Assembly: GCF_900114495.1 (NCBI RefSeq)
Contig: NZ_FOZI01000003.1
Coordinates: forward strand, 1-64,000
DNA length: 64,000 nucleotides
From: Dyella sp. OK004
GTDB taxonomy: Bacteria; Pseudomonadota; Gammaproteobacteria; Xanthomonadales; Rhodanobacteraceae
Reading direction: 5' to 3'
Position 1 is the first letter of the stretch; each line of letters begins with the position of its first letter. The position numbers and the translations under genes are program-made. The notes below the pieces were generated by a model that worked only from the letters and a program-made list of their open reading frames with translations, was not told the DNA's origin and did no database searches. Positions 28,501 to 36,085 of the stretch are shown one piece after another.

Positions 28501-30123
28501 GAGGCACGCCATGAGTTGCGGGAGTTGGCGAATCGCCGTTCGGAGCTAACCAAAGGTCTTCAACGACTGTATTCCGACCTAGTGGCCAAGTCTGCGTGGC
28601 TCGCAACCAAGCAAAACGCCACCGGAAAGATCATGTCCGCCCTCAACGGTTATGCCACGGCCATTCGGCGCATCGGGCAGGGCACGGGGGCGAATGCGCC
28701 GCGGTATCGGCGTGATGCCCGAGATGCAATGAACGATGCGGCAGGCGCGGTGCCCTGCTGGATCATGCCGCATGCACGCATCTCCGAAGCCATGCCGGCG
28801 GACATTGGTGCTTTTGACCTCGTGGTGGTGGATGAGGCCAGCCAGTCGGATCTATGGGCGCTACCGGCCATCTTGCGTGGCAAGAAGATCCTGGTGGTGG
28901 GCGACGATAAGCAGGTGTCCCCGGACGGCGGCTTTATTGCAGCCCAACAGATCGAGCTGTTGCGTCAGCGCTTCTTGGGAGACCAGCCGTTCGCCGCGGA
29001 CATGACCCCGGAAAAATCACTCTATGACTTGGCGGCACGCGTGTTCGCTAGTCACCAGGTGATGCTCCGGGAACACTTCCGCTGTGTGGCCCCGATCATT
29101 GCCTATTCAAACCGGTTTTACGGGAATGCCATCCGGCCGCTCCGTATCCCGCTGGCATCCGAGCGGATTGATCCTCCGTTGGTTGATATTTTTGTTCCGA
29201 GTGGTCGTCGTGACAGTAAGGATTTCAACCGTGACGAGGCCGAGGCGATTGCCGACGAGATCGAGACTATCCTGGCCAACCCTGCATTGAATGGGCGCAC
29301 GTTGGGTGTCGTGTCTCTGCTGGGGATCGAGCAAGCTAAATACATCGATGAGCTGGTCCGGGGGCGTTTCCCAGCAGCCGAGCTGGTGCGGCGCAAGTTC
29401 ACTTGCGGTGAGCCCCGGGCATTCCAGGGCAGTGAACGTGACATCGTGTTCTTGTCGATGGTGGCAGACCGCGACCGCCACCATGCACTGTCCCGCATGG
29501 GACACGAACAACGGTTCAACGTGGCCGCCAGCCGTGCCAGGGATCGCATGTATTTGGTGCGCTCGGTGGAGTTGGGCGACTTATCCGAGGTCGATTTGCG
29601 CCGAGGCTTGATCGAACATTTCAGTCAGCCTGCGGTGTCTCCGGAAACACCAACTGAGAACCCCATTGATCTGTGTGAGTCGGGGTTTGAGCGGGAGGTA
29701 TTCACGAGGCTCACTGAAAAGGGGTTCCGCGTGATCCCCCAAGTCAAAGTCGGCGGCTTCCGGATCGACATGGTGGTGGAAGGTGCTGACGACAAACGGT
29801 TGGCCATCGAGCTCGACGGCGACGAGTTTCACGGCCCCGATCGTTGGGCCCACGATATGAACCGTCAACGCGTCTTGGAGCGTGCAGGGTGGACGTTCTG
29901 GCGCTGCTTTGCCTCCACTTGGTCGTTGCACAAGGAGGAAGTTTTTGCCGAACTCTTGTCACGGCTCCGCCAAATGCAGATCGCGCCGATCGGTGCCCTC
30001 AGTCAGCTGGTCACCATGGTAGAGCACAGGGTCTGGCAGCCACCGGCGAAGGAAGAGAGCGAGGATGAGGTGGATCGAGTGATCCGAAAGGCCATTGATG
30101 ATACCCAAGCAGAAATGACCTGA
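25579..30123 (+). CDS. very large SF1 helicase with C-terminal Vsr/MTES_1575-like nuclease, putative defence protein
   Basis: 1514 residues. Residues 1-~390: no motif I recognise. Residues ~398-405: Walker A GPPGTGKT. Residues ~450-1050: a long insertion with coiled-coil character. Residues ~1080-1087: Walker B VVVDEASQ, followed by GDDKQVSP, EHFRC, QGSERDIVFLSMV and NVAASRARDRMYLV, i.e. Upf1/Dna2-type SF1 motifs III-VI. Residues ~1370-1470: a restriction-like fold with FEREVF, FRIDMVV, ELDGDEFHG (E1411, D1413) and RVLERAGWTFWR, matching the MTES_1575/Vsr-related nuclease domain. The helicase-plus-Vsr layout resembles the single-gene Hhe defence system (DUF4011-helicase-Vsr), though I cannot confirm DUF4011 here. 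Probably cuts or unwinds invading DNA. First gene of a plus-strand set of four within the island. Start chosen at ATG 25579 (GTAAGG before it). Confidence 0.85.
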   Translation: MKEAKQLLLGLLDYIGEQAKLVKPEGFQLAKLAGPKYGPLDLVGLPALRFNVNEAGEGAWLRMERLEALPPPEVPPPLVSFVSASLDPNGQPPAILDVAVDAHLATNPDMDGAEFRANLSRQFDPYAKEWWGWSEQEKPRRRSIDLYTSFFALKQQIEAEETAKPQELVWGIGVASWKLPSEEGSLNYEYPLLTQAVEIVVDEQSMAIEVRPRDVEPRLEMDALVSASVIGAAAVEITAKDLLSRDGAPELTPFDPSSYGHILKLVASNLDAKGAYREVLAAGEPWSVPGPHLVVTDAWILLARPRQNNFLLEDLKRLKAKVEQATALPSGPLSLVTPPSNEVVIVEPMRFRGLSTSGGVGGGDGAKVEELYFPLPSNEEQITIIEQLERAPGVTVQGPPGTGKTHTIANVICHYLATGRRVLVTSRGEPALQVLQEKLPPEVRPLTVALLSSDRDGTRQFQASIEAIQHSVSQLNPRETLREIESLKIGIDRTHHELSEIERRMDAIAVAQLGDIEVDGEKIRAQKAAEFLLSGSEAHGWLDDELTLAREHQPQLSEDDMAAVRLARRQVGDDLVYLGAMLPDADGLPTADQVSELHQTLISLKNLEHEIAEVPGLAVSGNTAEMHQAVQELLKSVELAHREVEALEAGAAGWGQAFREKCRAGSYAAERAAFEAIFGDIDRLVAARAEFLQRPVVFPAEGLSSPKTIEAVARAAQTGKPFGLLAMGSGDAKRHLTTVKVSGLPPQDADAWQHVQRHVLLHQELASFVARWNTFAEPLSLPMLSEGTLDLRNIETLATAARKVHRLSTHLDRVLVNQASAVYAEAPTQKLHGGLAGLHEVTQSLRKYLERSKLARAAHGVTALQERLAGKTGVVSEKLRQFGLHLLGQSHNTVEQVSSEYVNLMAELRRITGLGPQLVTVAAAAESLRATGAPRWAERIERQPCGQAGDDAVTPTQWRKSWTWARLRGHLEQIEARHELRELANRRSELTKGLQRLYSDLVAKSAWLATKQNATGKIMSALNGYATAIRRIGQGTGANAPRYRRDARDAMNDAAGAVPCWIMPHARISEAMPADIGAFDLVVVDEASQSDLWALPAILRGKKILVVGDDKQVSPDGGFIAAQQIELLRQRFLGDQPFAADMTPEKSLYDLAARVFASHQVMLREHFRCVAPIIAYSNRFYGNAIRPLRIPLASERIDPPLVDIFVPSGRRDSKDFNRDEAEAIADEIETILANPALNGRTLGVVSLLGIEQAKYIDELVRGRFPAAELVRRKFTCGEPRAFQGSERDIVFLSMVADRDRHHALSRMGHEQRFNVAASRARDRMYLVRSVELGDLSEVDLRRGLIEHFSQPAVSPETPTENPIDLCESGFEREVFTRLTEKGFRVIPQVKVGGFRIDMVVEGADDKRLAIELDGDEFHGPDRWAHDMNRQRVLERAGWTFWRCFASTWSLHKEEVFAELLSRLRQMQIAPIGALSQLVTMVEHRVWQPPAKEESEDEVDRVIRKAIDDTQAEMT

Positions 30124-30186
30124 TTCTTGGTGGGAAGCGATTCTTGCTGCGAATGTCGTTAGGAGAGGAACAAGGGAGACAATGGC

Positions 30187-30429
30187 ATGAAAGTAAGGGA
30201 TTTAATCAAAAAGCTTGGAGAGTTTGATCCTGAGCTCGAAGTGCTCTGCTCGACAGAGGACGAAGCGATTGTGGGGCGGCGGAAGCTAGTGCAGTTCTTT
30301 GATTTCGGGCATGCCGGCGTGGTGCGCGGGATCACTGGGCGCGATGAAAATCGAGAGTTTACGTTTACGTTTGACGACGGTGCAAAGGCGCGCGAGATTG
30401 TCTTCTTGGATGTGACCGCGGTCTTCTGA
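30187..30429 (+). CDS. small acidic-basic protein of unknown function (80 aa)
   Basis: 80 residues beginning MKVRDLIKKLGEFDPELEVL, the pattern of a widespread class of small proteins in phages and mobile elements (V-x-DLI-x-x-L-x-x-x-DPxxxV). The rest is predicted beta with a FTFTFDDGAK segment. A ribosome site (AAGGGAGAC) lies upstream, and it is 63 bp after the helicase gene. It may be an accessory or regulator of the helicase; this rests on position only. Confidence 0.7.
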   Translation: MKVRDLIKKLGEFDPELEVLCSTEDEAIVGRRKLVQFFDFGHAGVVRGITGRDENREFTFTFDDGAKAREIVFLDVTAVF

Positions 30430-30509
30430 CCTCGAATTCTTGCCAATTAGATGTTTAGGGCCGCTGAGCAGGTCGACCATTGGCATTGCGTGGAGAAATG
30501 GAGTGATAG

Positions 30510-31601
30510 ATGTCATTGGATGATGAGGCTCTTTTCATCTTGAAAATGCCGCCAGATTTCCCCGTTGATGATCTCTACGCAGTGGCAGAGATCCTTTTCG
30601 ATGCCGATATTTTTATCCCGGGCTACATCCCTCCGGAAGTTGGGCTCTATGAGCCAAAAGGATTTCTTTACTCACATCACGCGGAACGGTTGGAGACGAT
30701 CTTGCTGCCAGATCGCAATGTGGCATCCCGATTGGCTCAGGTCATTCGAGGGAAGTCAGTCAGTCAAGATCACCAGCGCCGGCAGGCCGCTGCCATCATG
30801 GCGTTTGCGCAGTGCCTGGACATACAGATCGAGCCATCCATTGCTTTTCATGAGTTGGCCCACGTCCAAGGGAACGATGCTGCGCATGAAGAGCTGGCCT
30901 GGTTCCGTGCGGCTGATCATCCGAGACCGCTCGATTGGTTGAATGTTGCGCTTAGTCGCGCCGATCGGATGAATATCCAGGCTCCTCCGCCTAGCGTGGT
31001 CAGTCGCAACTTGGCGCGGCCGCTGCATCGATGGAAACGGAACTATATCCATGCCTTGAAGATCGGGGAGATCGAACTAACACCCATGTCAAAGTTGGAC
31101 CAGGTACTCACGTTCTTCAAGTGGATGTATGAGGGTTTCATGTTGGGTGGTCCCGCTGCACTTTTGGCCGCGATTTACTTCGCGCCAAACTCCGCGCCAC
31201 GCGGTGGCCTATTTAAGTCACTTCGTTCGCCGGATCGAGAGCGGGCCATCGGTGGTATTCGGAATGCCGCCTGGGATCTAACCCATTTAAGCGACTTCAC
31301 CCGGCATGTGCAGGATCAGAGCAAGAGGTATCTGTTTGCCAGTTTTGATGTGGGGGCTCGTCATGTGGCAGGGTTACTTTTTGAGACTGGGCAGGATCCG
31401 AAAAATCCTGAAACCGTTGTCACGGGTTTAAGGCGTTGGTGGCCGGAGAAAGACGCAAGACTGATCGCTCAGATGCTGTTCGACTACTTCAGTCGAGGGC
31501 GCCCTCCCGAGTGGTATGCGGATCAGGCAGCGAATCCAGGTCGCATCGATGAACTCGTCTCGGAAGGCGAGCGGGCCGTGAGGCAATTTGCAGTGGCGTG
31601 A
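30510..31601 (+). CDS. 363-aa protein, possible PIN-like nuclease
   Basis: No family recognised with certainty. Visible features: LLPDRNVASRL near residue 70 (a D-x-N motif as in PIN motif 1), FHELAHV near residue 112, RNAAWDLTHLSDF near 250 and LFASFDVGARHVAG near 270. This spacing of acidic residues (D, E, D, D) is what a PIN-like RNase fold would show, but alternatives are open. Ribosome site GGAG six bases before the ATG. Located between the 80-aa gene and the DUF4238 gene, same strand, gaps of 80 and 127 bp, so it may work with the helicase-nuclease. Confidence 0.7.
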   Translation: MSLDDEALFILKMPPDFPVDDLYAVAEILFDADIFIPGYIPPEVGLYEPKGFLYSHHAERLETILLPDRNVASRLAQVIRGKSVSQDHQRRQAAAIMAFAQCLDIQIEPSIAFHELAHVQGNDAAHEELAWFRAADHPRPLDWLNVALSRADRMNIQAPPPSVVSRNLARPLHRWKRNYIHALKIGEIELTPMSKLDQVLTFFKWMYEGFMLGGPAALLAAIYFAPNSAPRGGLFKSLRSPDRERAIGGIRNAAWDLTHLSDFTRHVQDQSKRYLFASFDVGARHVAGLLFETGQDPKNPETVVTGLRRWWPEKDARLIAQMLFDYFSRGRPPEWYADQAANPGRIDELVSEGERAVRQFAVA

Positions 31602-31728
31602 TCGTTCTTGGTGCTCCGATGTTGTTTCATGGGTGGCAGGTGTACGGAATGGTTCGCCATCGAGAAGTAGCTGGATAGGGAGATTAATTTCACCTTGGGT
31701 GCTTGTTGTAAACAGATGTGGAGTGGGC

Positions 31729-32619
31729 ATGGGCGTCACCCGGAGGCAGCATTACGTTTGGCGTGGTTATCTTCGCGCGTGGGCATCGGATGATCTGATC
31801 TACTGCTTGCGCGAAAATAAGATATTCAAATCAAATCTTATAGGGGTCGCCCAAGAGCGTGACTTCTACAAGCTTCTAGATCTGAACCAAGAAGAGATCC
31901 TGTATGTCGAGGCCTTCTGCAATGCGCAGCGAGAGCCGCTGCGGACTACAAATCTGAGATGGATAAAATTATTCACGAAGCTCTTCGATCATCAGAGGGA
32001 AATGATCGCGGCCGGCCATTCAGTTGAGCACGTCAACAGGGCGGTTGATTTGGCAGCAATCGAAGAGGTTGAGAAACTGCATGGTGAGATTGAACAGGGG
32101 GCGGTGAGATATCTGCAACTCCTACGCAGGGGTGATGCCTCTTTTTTTCAGAACGTGGAAGATAAGATTAGTTTCTTATACTTCTTGTGCGTTCAATACA
32201 CGCGAACTAAAAGTTTAAAGGCAAGGGCGATGAGTGGCCCGAACCGGATTACTGCGGTCAATCCAGAGAATGTTTGGAATGTGCTGTCACAGATTGTTGC
32301 TACCAGCTTGGGGCAGAGCCTGATCGCATATTCTTATCAACTCTATTTTCTTAGGCCCGAGGGAGAGGCAAGTTTTATTACCGGTGATCAGCCGGTAATT
32401 AATGTGCGGAGCACGCTCACCCCTCCCGGAGAAGCTCCCCAAGAGCTAGACCTTTACTATCCTATTTCGCCCAAACTGGCTGTTTTGGTCGCCTCAGAGC
32501 CGCCCGACAACTCCTATTTGTCGGACGAGGATGTTTGTGAATACAACCTGCACATGCAGGCGCACTCGCACTCGCAGCTATTCGCCCACGAGGCTGAGAT
32601 CTTGACCCCGTTTCAATGA
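31729..32619 (+). CDS. DUF4238 family protein
   Basis: 296 residues from the ATG at 31729 (MGVTRRQHYVWRGYLRAWAS), preferred over the frame's upstream start at 31588 because GTGGAG lies 6 nt before it and the family begins here. DUF4238 traits: QHYVWRxYLxxW at the start, a helical middle and a C-terminal segment FITGDQPVINV then YYPISPKLAVLVA. Family function is unknown; members are common in mobile and defence islands. Last gene of the island; its end carries GACCCCGTTT, a fragment of the family 3 repeat. AT-richer codon use than the core genes suggests transfer. Confidence 0.8.
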   Translation: MGVTRRQHYVWRGYLRAWASDDLIYCLRENKIFKSNLIGVAQERDFYKLLDLNQEEILYVEAFCNAQREPLRTTNLRWIKLFTKLFDHQREMIAAGHSVEHVNRAVDLAAIEEVEKLHGEIEQGAVRYLQLLRRGDASFFQNVEDKISFLYFLCVQYTRTKSLKARAMSGPNRITAVNPENVWNVLSQIVATSLGQSLIAYSYQLYFLRPEGEASFITGDQPVINVRSTLTPPGEAPQELDLYYPISPKLAVLVASEPPDNSYLSDEDVCEYNLHMQAHSHSQLFAHEAEILTPFQ

Positions 32620-32764
32620 AGCAGGCGGAAATCGCCGAGGGGTGCCTCGATCGACTGACGTGTAAGACGATAGCCTTCCCGAAACTTGGCCAACTCAGGG
32701 AGGCAACCCCCAACTGATGAGCCAGGCGTCGGGGGCATTCGGGCTGGACGTTACTCATATCAAT

Positions 32765-32843
32765 CCACTCTCTCCGCCAGATACGCAAAAGGCCCCCCAG
32801 CGGGGCCTTTTGCGTATCTGGCGGAGAGAGTGGTGTGGACGAA
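32765..32843 (+). other. attR-like direct repeat (second copy of the tRNA-Ser 3' end and terminator)
   Basis: Identical to 24354-24432, including the 31-bp palindrome (here 32766-32832). The upstream bases (CATATCAAT) are unlike a T arm, so this is only a partial tRNA end and not a second tRNA gene. Confidence 0.85.
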
Positions 32844-32936
32844 CCCATCGGTTCGACAAATTTGTCCGGAACAATCGTTCTTGCCGAACTTTGCGGCGGT
32901 CGGAGCGTTCCTAGCTTTGCCAAAGGGAGGCTGCTG

Positions 32937-33629
32937 GTGAGAGTGAAAGGAGTTAAATCCAGAAACCTTTCCGTATCGGCTCGCGGGATCCTGGCCATGG
33001 TCGTGACGATCAGCTGCCATCTCGGCCTGCTGATGGTGTTGCTGCGACCGGTCGCGCCCAGCACAGACATGACCTCGGTGGTTGAGAACGACACAGCAGC
33101 GCTCGATGTGCGCTTCATTTCGCTGCCGCGACTGACGGCTACGCCACCGGCATCACCCTCACCTCGACGGGTCGCCCCTCAGAAGGCACTAGTGAAAGAA
33201 ACGGTACCGCCACCGGCCCAACGCATCATGCACGTTGCCTTACAGCCACCCAAAGCGAACTCCACCAACCTGTCGCTCCCGCCTGTCGCGCCCGTCACCC
33301 CCACGAACAACCAAGCCTCCACAGGCGACAGAGGATTTCGGAGCCGGCTACTCAACGCCCAACATTCCCAAGACATCCGTGGGGTGCCTGGGTCAGATAA
33401 ACGTGTCGCGCCTGGCGTCGAATTGATCGATCCCATGAGCCAGGGCGTCGGTGCGGTGATGCGCGGCACGCAGCGTCTGTTTGGCGTTACGAATCGCCAC
33501 TGTATCGACGTCGGAGTTTGGCAAAACCTCACCCCGGACGAATTGAATGAGCGACATCTGTCGCCTGCTGACGTGGAAAAAGCGGCGCAAAAATACAACT
33601 GCTACCGGCCGCTGGGACTGAACTTCTAG
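32937..33629 (+). CDS. membrane-anchored periplasmic protein, unknown function
   Basis: 230 residues from GTG 32937, chosen because AAAGGGAGG lies 6 nt upstream; the frame is open back to 32835, inside the repeat. One membrane helix (GILAMVVTISCHLGLLMVLL) near residue 20, then a Pro/Thr-rich linker to about residue 130, then a compact C-terminal domain with NRHCIDVGVW and YNCYRPLGLNF (two Cys, possible disulfide). The layout (anchor, Pro-rich linker, folded end) resembles TonB-like or envelope-spanning proteins. The C-terminal part is duplicated as a remnant at 25256-25426. This is probably the original downstream neighbour of tRNA-Ser. Confidence 0.75.
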   Translation: MRVKGVKSRNLSVSARGILAMVVTISCHLGLLMVLLRPVAPSTDMTSVVENDTAALDVRFISLPRLTATPPASPSPRRVAPQKALVKETVPPPAQRIMHVALQPPKANSTNLSLPPVAPVTPTNNQASTGDRGFRSRLLNAQHSQDIRGVPGSDKRVAPGVELIDPMSQGVGAVMRGTQRLFGVTNRHCIDVGVWQNLTPDELNERHLSPADVEKAAQKYNCYRPLGLNF

Positions 33630-33859
33630 GATCGTTTTGACCGACTGCGAGTGGCAGCCACGATGATCAGCAGCACCGGCAGCGCGCGGCCAGTCTGCCG
33701 CTGTCGATCAGGCAGAAGTAACGTTACGACTTCACTCGATCGGCACCCTGGAGGATGATCGCGCAAGCGCGCCACCCCATGGTGCGCAAGCTGCCGAAGT
33801 AGCCCGGCTGCCTACGCAACTTGAATGCAGGTATCTGTCCCCCATTTAGGAGAGCCAAC

Positions 33860-34339
33860 ATGGTCAGCAAGAACACTGTTTGTCTCTGGTACGACGGCAC
33901 CGCGTTGGACGCTGCGAAGTTCTACGCCGAGACGTTCCCGGATAGCGCGGTGGGAGCTATCCATCGCGCGCCCGGCGACTACCCCGACGGCAAGCAGGGC
34001 GATGTCTTGACGGTCGAGTTCACCGTGATGGGCATCCCTTGTCTCGGCTTGAATGGAGGGCCGGTGTTCAAGCACAACGAGGCGTTCTCGTTCCAGGTGG
34101 CGACCGACGACCAGGTTGAAACGGACCGCCTGTGGAACGCGATTGTCGGAAACGGCGGTCAGGAAAGCGCATGCGGCTGGTGCAAGGACAAGTGGGGGCT
34201 GTCGTGGCAGATCACGCCACGCGCGCTGACGGCCGCGTATACCGACCCCGATCGAGCGGCGGCCAAGCGCGCGTTCGACGCCATGATGGGGATGACTAAG
34301 ATCGACATCGCTGCGATCGAAGCGGCTCGGCGCGGCTGA
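33860..34339 (+). CDS. VOC family protein, PhnB / 3-demethylubiquinone methyltransferase-like
   Basis: 159 residues from ATG 33860 (AGGAGAG upstream). The glyoxalase-like fold of PF06983: NTVCLWYDGTALDAAKFYAE at the start, GIPCLGLNGGPVFKHNEAFS in the middle and CGWCKDKWGLSWQITPRAL at the end. Annotated members are often called 3-demethylubiquinone-9 3-methyltransferases, a name not supported by the fold. Probably a small-molecule binding or lyase-type enzyme in the cytoplasm. Unlinked to its neighbours. Confidence 0.88.
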   Translation: MVSKNTVCLWYDGTALDAAKFYAETFPDSAVGAIHRAPGDYPDGKQGDVLTVEFTVMGIPCLGLNGGPVFKHNEAFSFQVATDDQVETDRLWNAIVGNGGQESACGWCKDKWGLSWQITPRALTAAYTDPDRAAAKRAFDAMMGMTKIDIAAIEAARRG

Positions 34340-34539
34340 CGCTACCGATCAGGTCAAGCCTTCGCGCCGCGACTCTGGATACTCGAGTCGCAACCCCACG
34401 TCGACCCACCGCGGGTTCTCTGAGCCCGTACCTCGGACCGTGTCGAAAAATGCTCCCGTCGTTCGTCGTAGTTCTACGAAGGCCAAAATAAATATTGGCA
34501 TCCTGGTTCTACCAACCATCGCAAGACTCGGGAGAGATC

Positions 34540-35202
34540 ATGGCTACCGCAACGGCAACAAAAAGAAAGCTCGTGTTGAAGATGTCCGTTTCCCTGGACG
34601 GCTTTGTCGCCGGACCGAATGGCGAGGCTGACTGGGTATTTCGGACATCGGGCGGCAACGACTCCACGGAGTGGGTGCTCAATACGCTTAGCGGAGCCGG
34701 CGTGCACATCATGGGGAGCCGTAGCTATCACGACATGGCGGCGTTCTGGCCCTATTCGGACATGCCGTTCGCACCGCCGATGAATGACATCCCCAAGGTC
34801 ATCTTTTCGAGGAAGGGGGTCAAGGGCGACACACAGGTGGATCCGACGCCGGCGCTCGCCGAAGCAAAAGCGCGCAATGCGGAGGGGCATGGCGTCACGC
34901 CAACAGAGGCGGTCTTGCAGTCCTGGGCCGAACCCACGGTGGCGCGCGGCGATCTCGCGGAAGAAATTCTCCGACTGAAGGAACAGCCGGGCAATTACAT
35001 TCTTGCGCATGGCGGCGCCCAGTTCGCCCAAAGCTTCGTTGCCTCCGGCCTTATTGATGAATATCGACTGGGCATTCATCCGGTTGTGCTGGGCCAAGGC
35101 CAACCGCTGTTCTCCGCATTGCACAGCCCGGTTGATCTGCGGCTAGTTAGCATGACTCCCTTCCGCTCTGGCGTCGTAGCGGCTGTCTACCAGCCGACAT
35201 GA
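34540..35202 (+). CDS. dihydrofolate reductase family protein (RibD C-terminal domain)
   Basis: 220 residues from ATG 34540 (GGGAGAG upstream). Contains the RibD_C fold: KMSVSLDGFVAGPNGEADW near the start, GSRSYHDMAAFWP in the middle, YILAHGGAQFAQSFVASGLI and HPVVLGQGQPLF near the end. Members reduce pteridine- or pyrimidine-like substrates with NADPH, but the substrate here is unknown. It contains an additional stretch of about 25 residues (EAKARNAEGHGVTPTEA) not typical of the shorter versions. Confidence 0.85.
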   Translation: MATATATKRKLVLKMSVSLDGFVAGPNGEADWVFRTSGGNDSTEWVLNTLSGAGVHIMGSRSYHDMAAFWPYSDMPFAPPMNDIPKVIFSRKGVKGDTQVDPTPALAEAKARNAEGHGVTPTEAVLQSWAEPTVARGDLAEEILRLKEQPGNYILAHGGAQFAQSFVASGLIDEYRLGIHPVVLGQGQPLFSALHSPVDLRLVSMTPFRSGVVAAVYQPT

Positions 35203-35310
35203 GCCTCGGAAAGTGCCGCGGTTGTGTCAAAGAACTGCACTCAGACCCCGTTTCCGCTCCCGTTTTCGCGCTCCGTTGTCAGAACAGACAACATCTTGTA
35301 GCTTCGAAAT

Positions 35311-35748
35311 ATGGCGCTTAAACGGATGGACAACGTAGGGATCGTCGTCGATGACCTCGAAGCGACGATTGATTTCTTTCGCGAGCTCGGCCTCGAGCTC
35401 GAAGGGCGGGCCACCATCGAAGGCGAATGGGCCGGACGTGTTACCGGATTGGGCGATCAATGCGTCGAGATTGCCATGATGTGCACTCCCGACGGTCACA
35501 GCCGGCTCGAGCTCTCCCGCTTTCTCACGCCGCCCGTTGTCGCGGATCATCGGAACACCCCGGTGAATGCTCTGGGCTATCTACGAGTGATGTTCACCGT
35601 GGACGACATCGACGAGACGCTCGAGAAGCTCCGCAAGCGCGGCGCGCAGCTCGTAGGCGAAGTGGTGCGTTATAAAGGCGCGTATCGGCTTTGCTACATC
35701 CGCGGGCCTGAAGGGCTGCTCATCGGTCTCGCCCAGGAGCTCAGCTGA
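35311..35748 (+). CDS. VOC family protein (glyoxalase-like)
   Basis: 145 residues with two beta-alpha-beta-beta-beta modules: MDNVGIVVDDLEATIDFFRE at the start and LRVMFTVDDIDETLEKLRKR in the second half, ending YIRGPEGLLIGLAQEL. The metal-ligand pattern (N/H and E residues) fits a VOC metalloenzyme, but the reaction cannot be named. Second VOC gene within 2 kb, not adjacent. Confidence 0.85.
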   Translation: MALKRMDNVGIVVDDLEATIDFFRELGLELEGRATIEGEWAGRVTGLGDQCVEIAMMCTPDGHSRLELSRFLTPPVVADHRNTPVNALGYLRVMFTVDDIDETLEKLRKRGAQLVGEVVRYKGAYRLCYIRGPEGLLIGLAQELS

Positions 35749-36085
35749 GCGCCGGCACCACAAACAGAAATTAGAAATTAAAGGGGTCCACGCCCGCCGA
35801 CACGACCTCGTATCGCTCGCAACGACATCGCGAGTTGGAGGGAGTCGGCGGGGTGAGCGCCCAGTTTCCCGGCGTCGCGGTGTCTACATCGACGCGCAAA
35901 AGGGAAACGAAGCTGCTGCAGCTGTCACCTCCCCACCCTCGCCAGAACAACTGACCAAGCTCGCCAGGAATGCTGACGAAGTTAGTCGACTGTTCGACTT
36001 CGGCCAGAAGCGGTCATATGGAGTGGCTTGTTGGATTTACTGCACTATGTGAAGCAGCAGCTGGCGCTTCAGGAGGGCGCTTCTT
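35749..36085. other. intergenic region, no gene seen
   Basis: 337 bp between convergent genes. No reading frame with a ribosome site, no strong hairpin and no repeat of the families described here were found. Confidence 0.5.

Larger units (their letters stand above)
24354..32764 (+). mobile_element. genomic island in tRNA-Ser, candidate defence island (8.4 kb)
   Basis: Bounded by the 79-bp direct repeat. Contents in order: terminator-like repeat, secreted small protein, gene remnant, 1514-aa helicase-nuclease, 80-aa protein, 363-aa protein, DUF4238 protein, all on the plus strand. No integrase, transposase, replication or conjugation gene is visible, so the element is either passive, mobilised in trans, or has lost its integrase. 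The helicase-nuclease architecture suggests host defence. Confidence 0.75.

Noticed and set aside
30121-30186. Terminator between helicase gene and the 80-aa gene
   Set aside because: No stable stem with a T run; the genes may be co-transcribed.
32620-32764. Integrase remnant at the right end of the island
   Set aside because: Both strands were read; no tyrosine- or serine-recombinase motif was seen in this 145-bp stretch.
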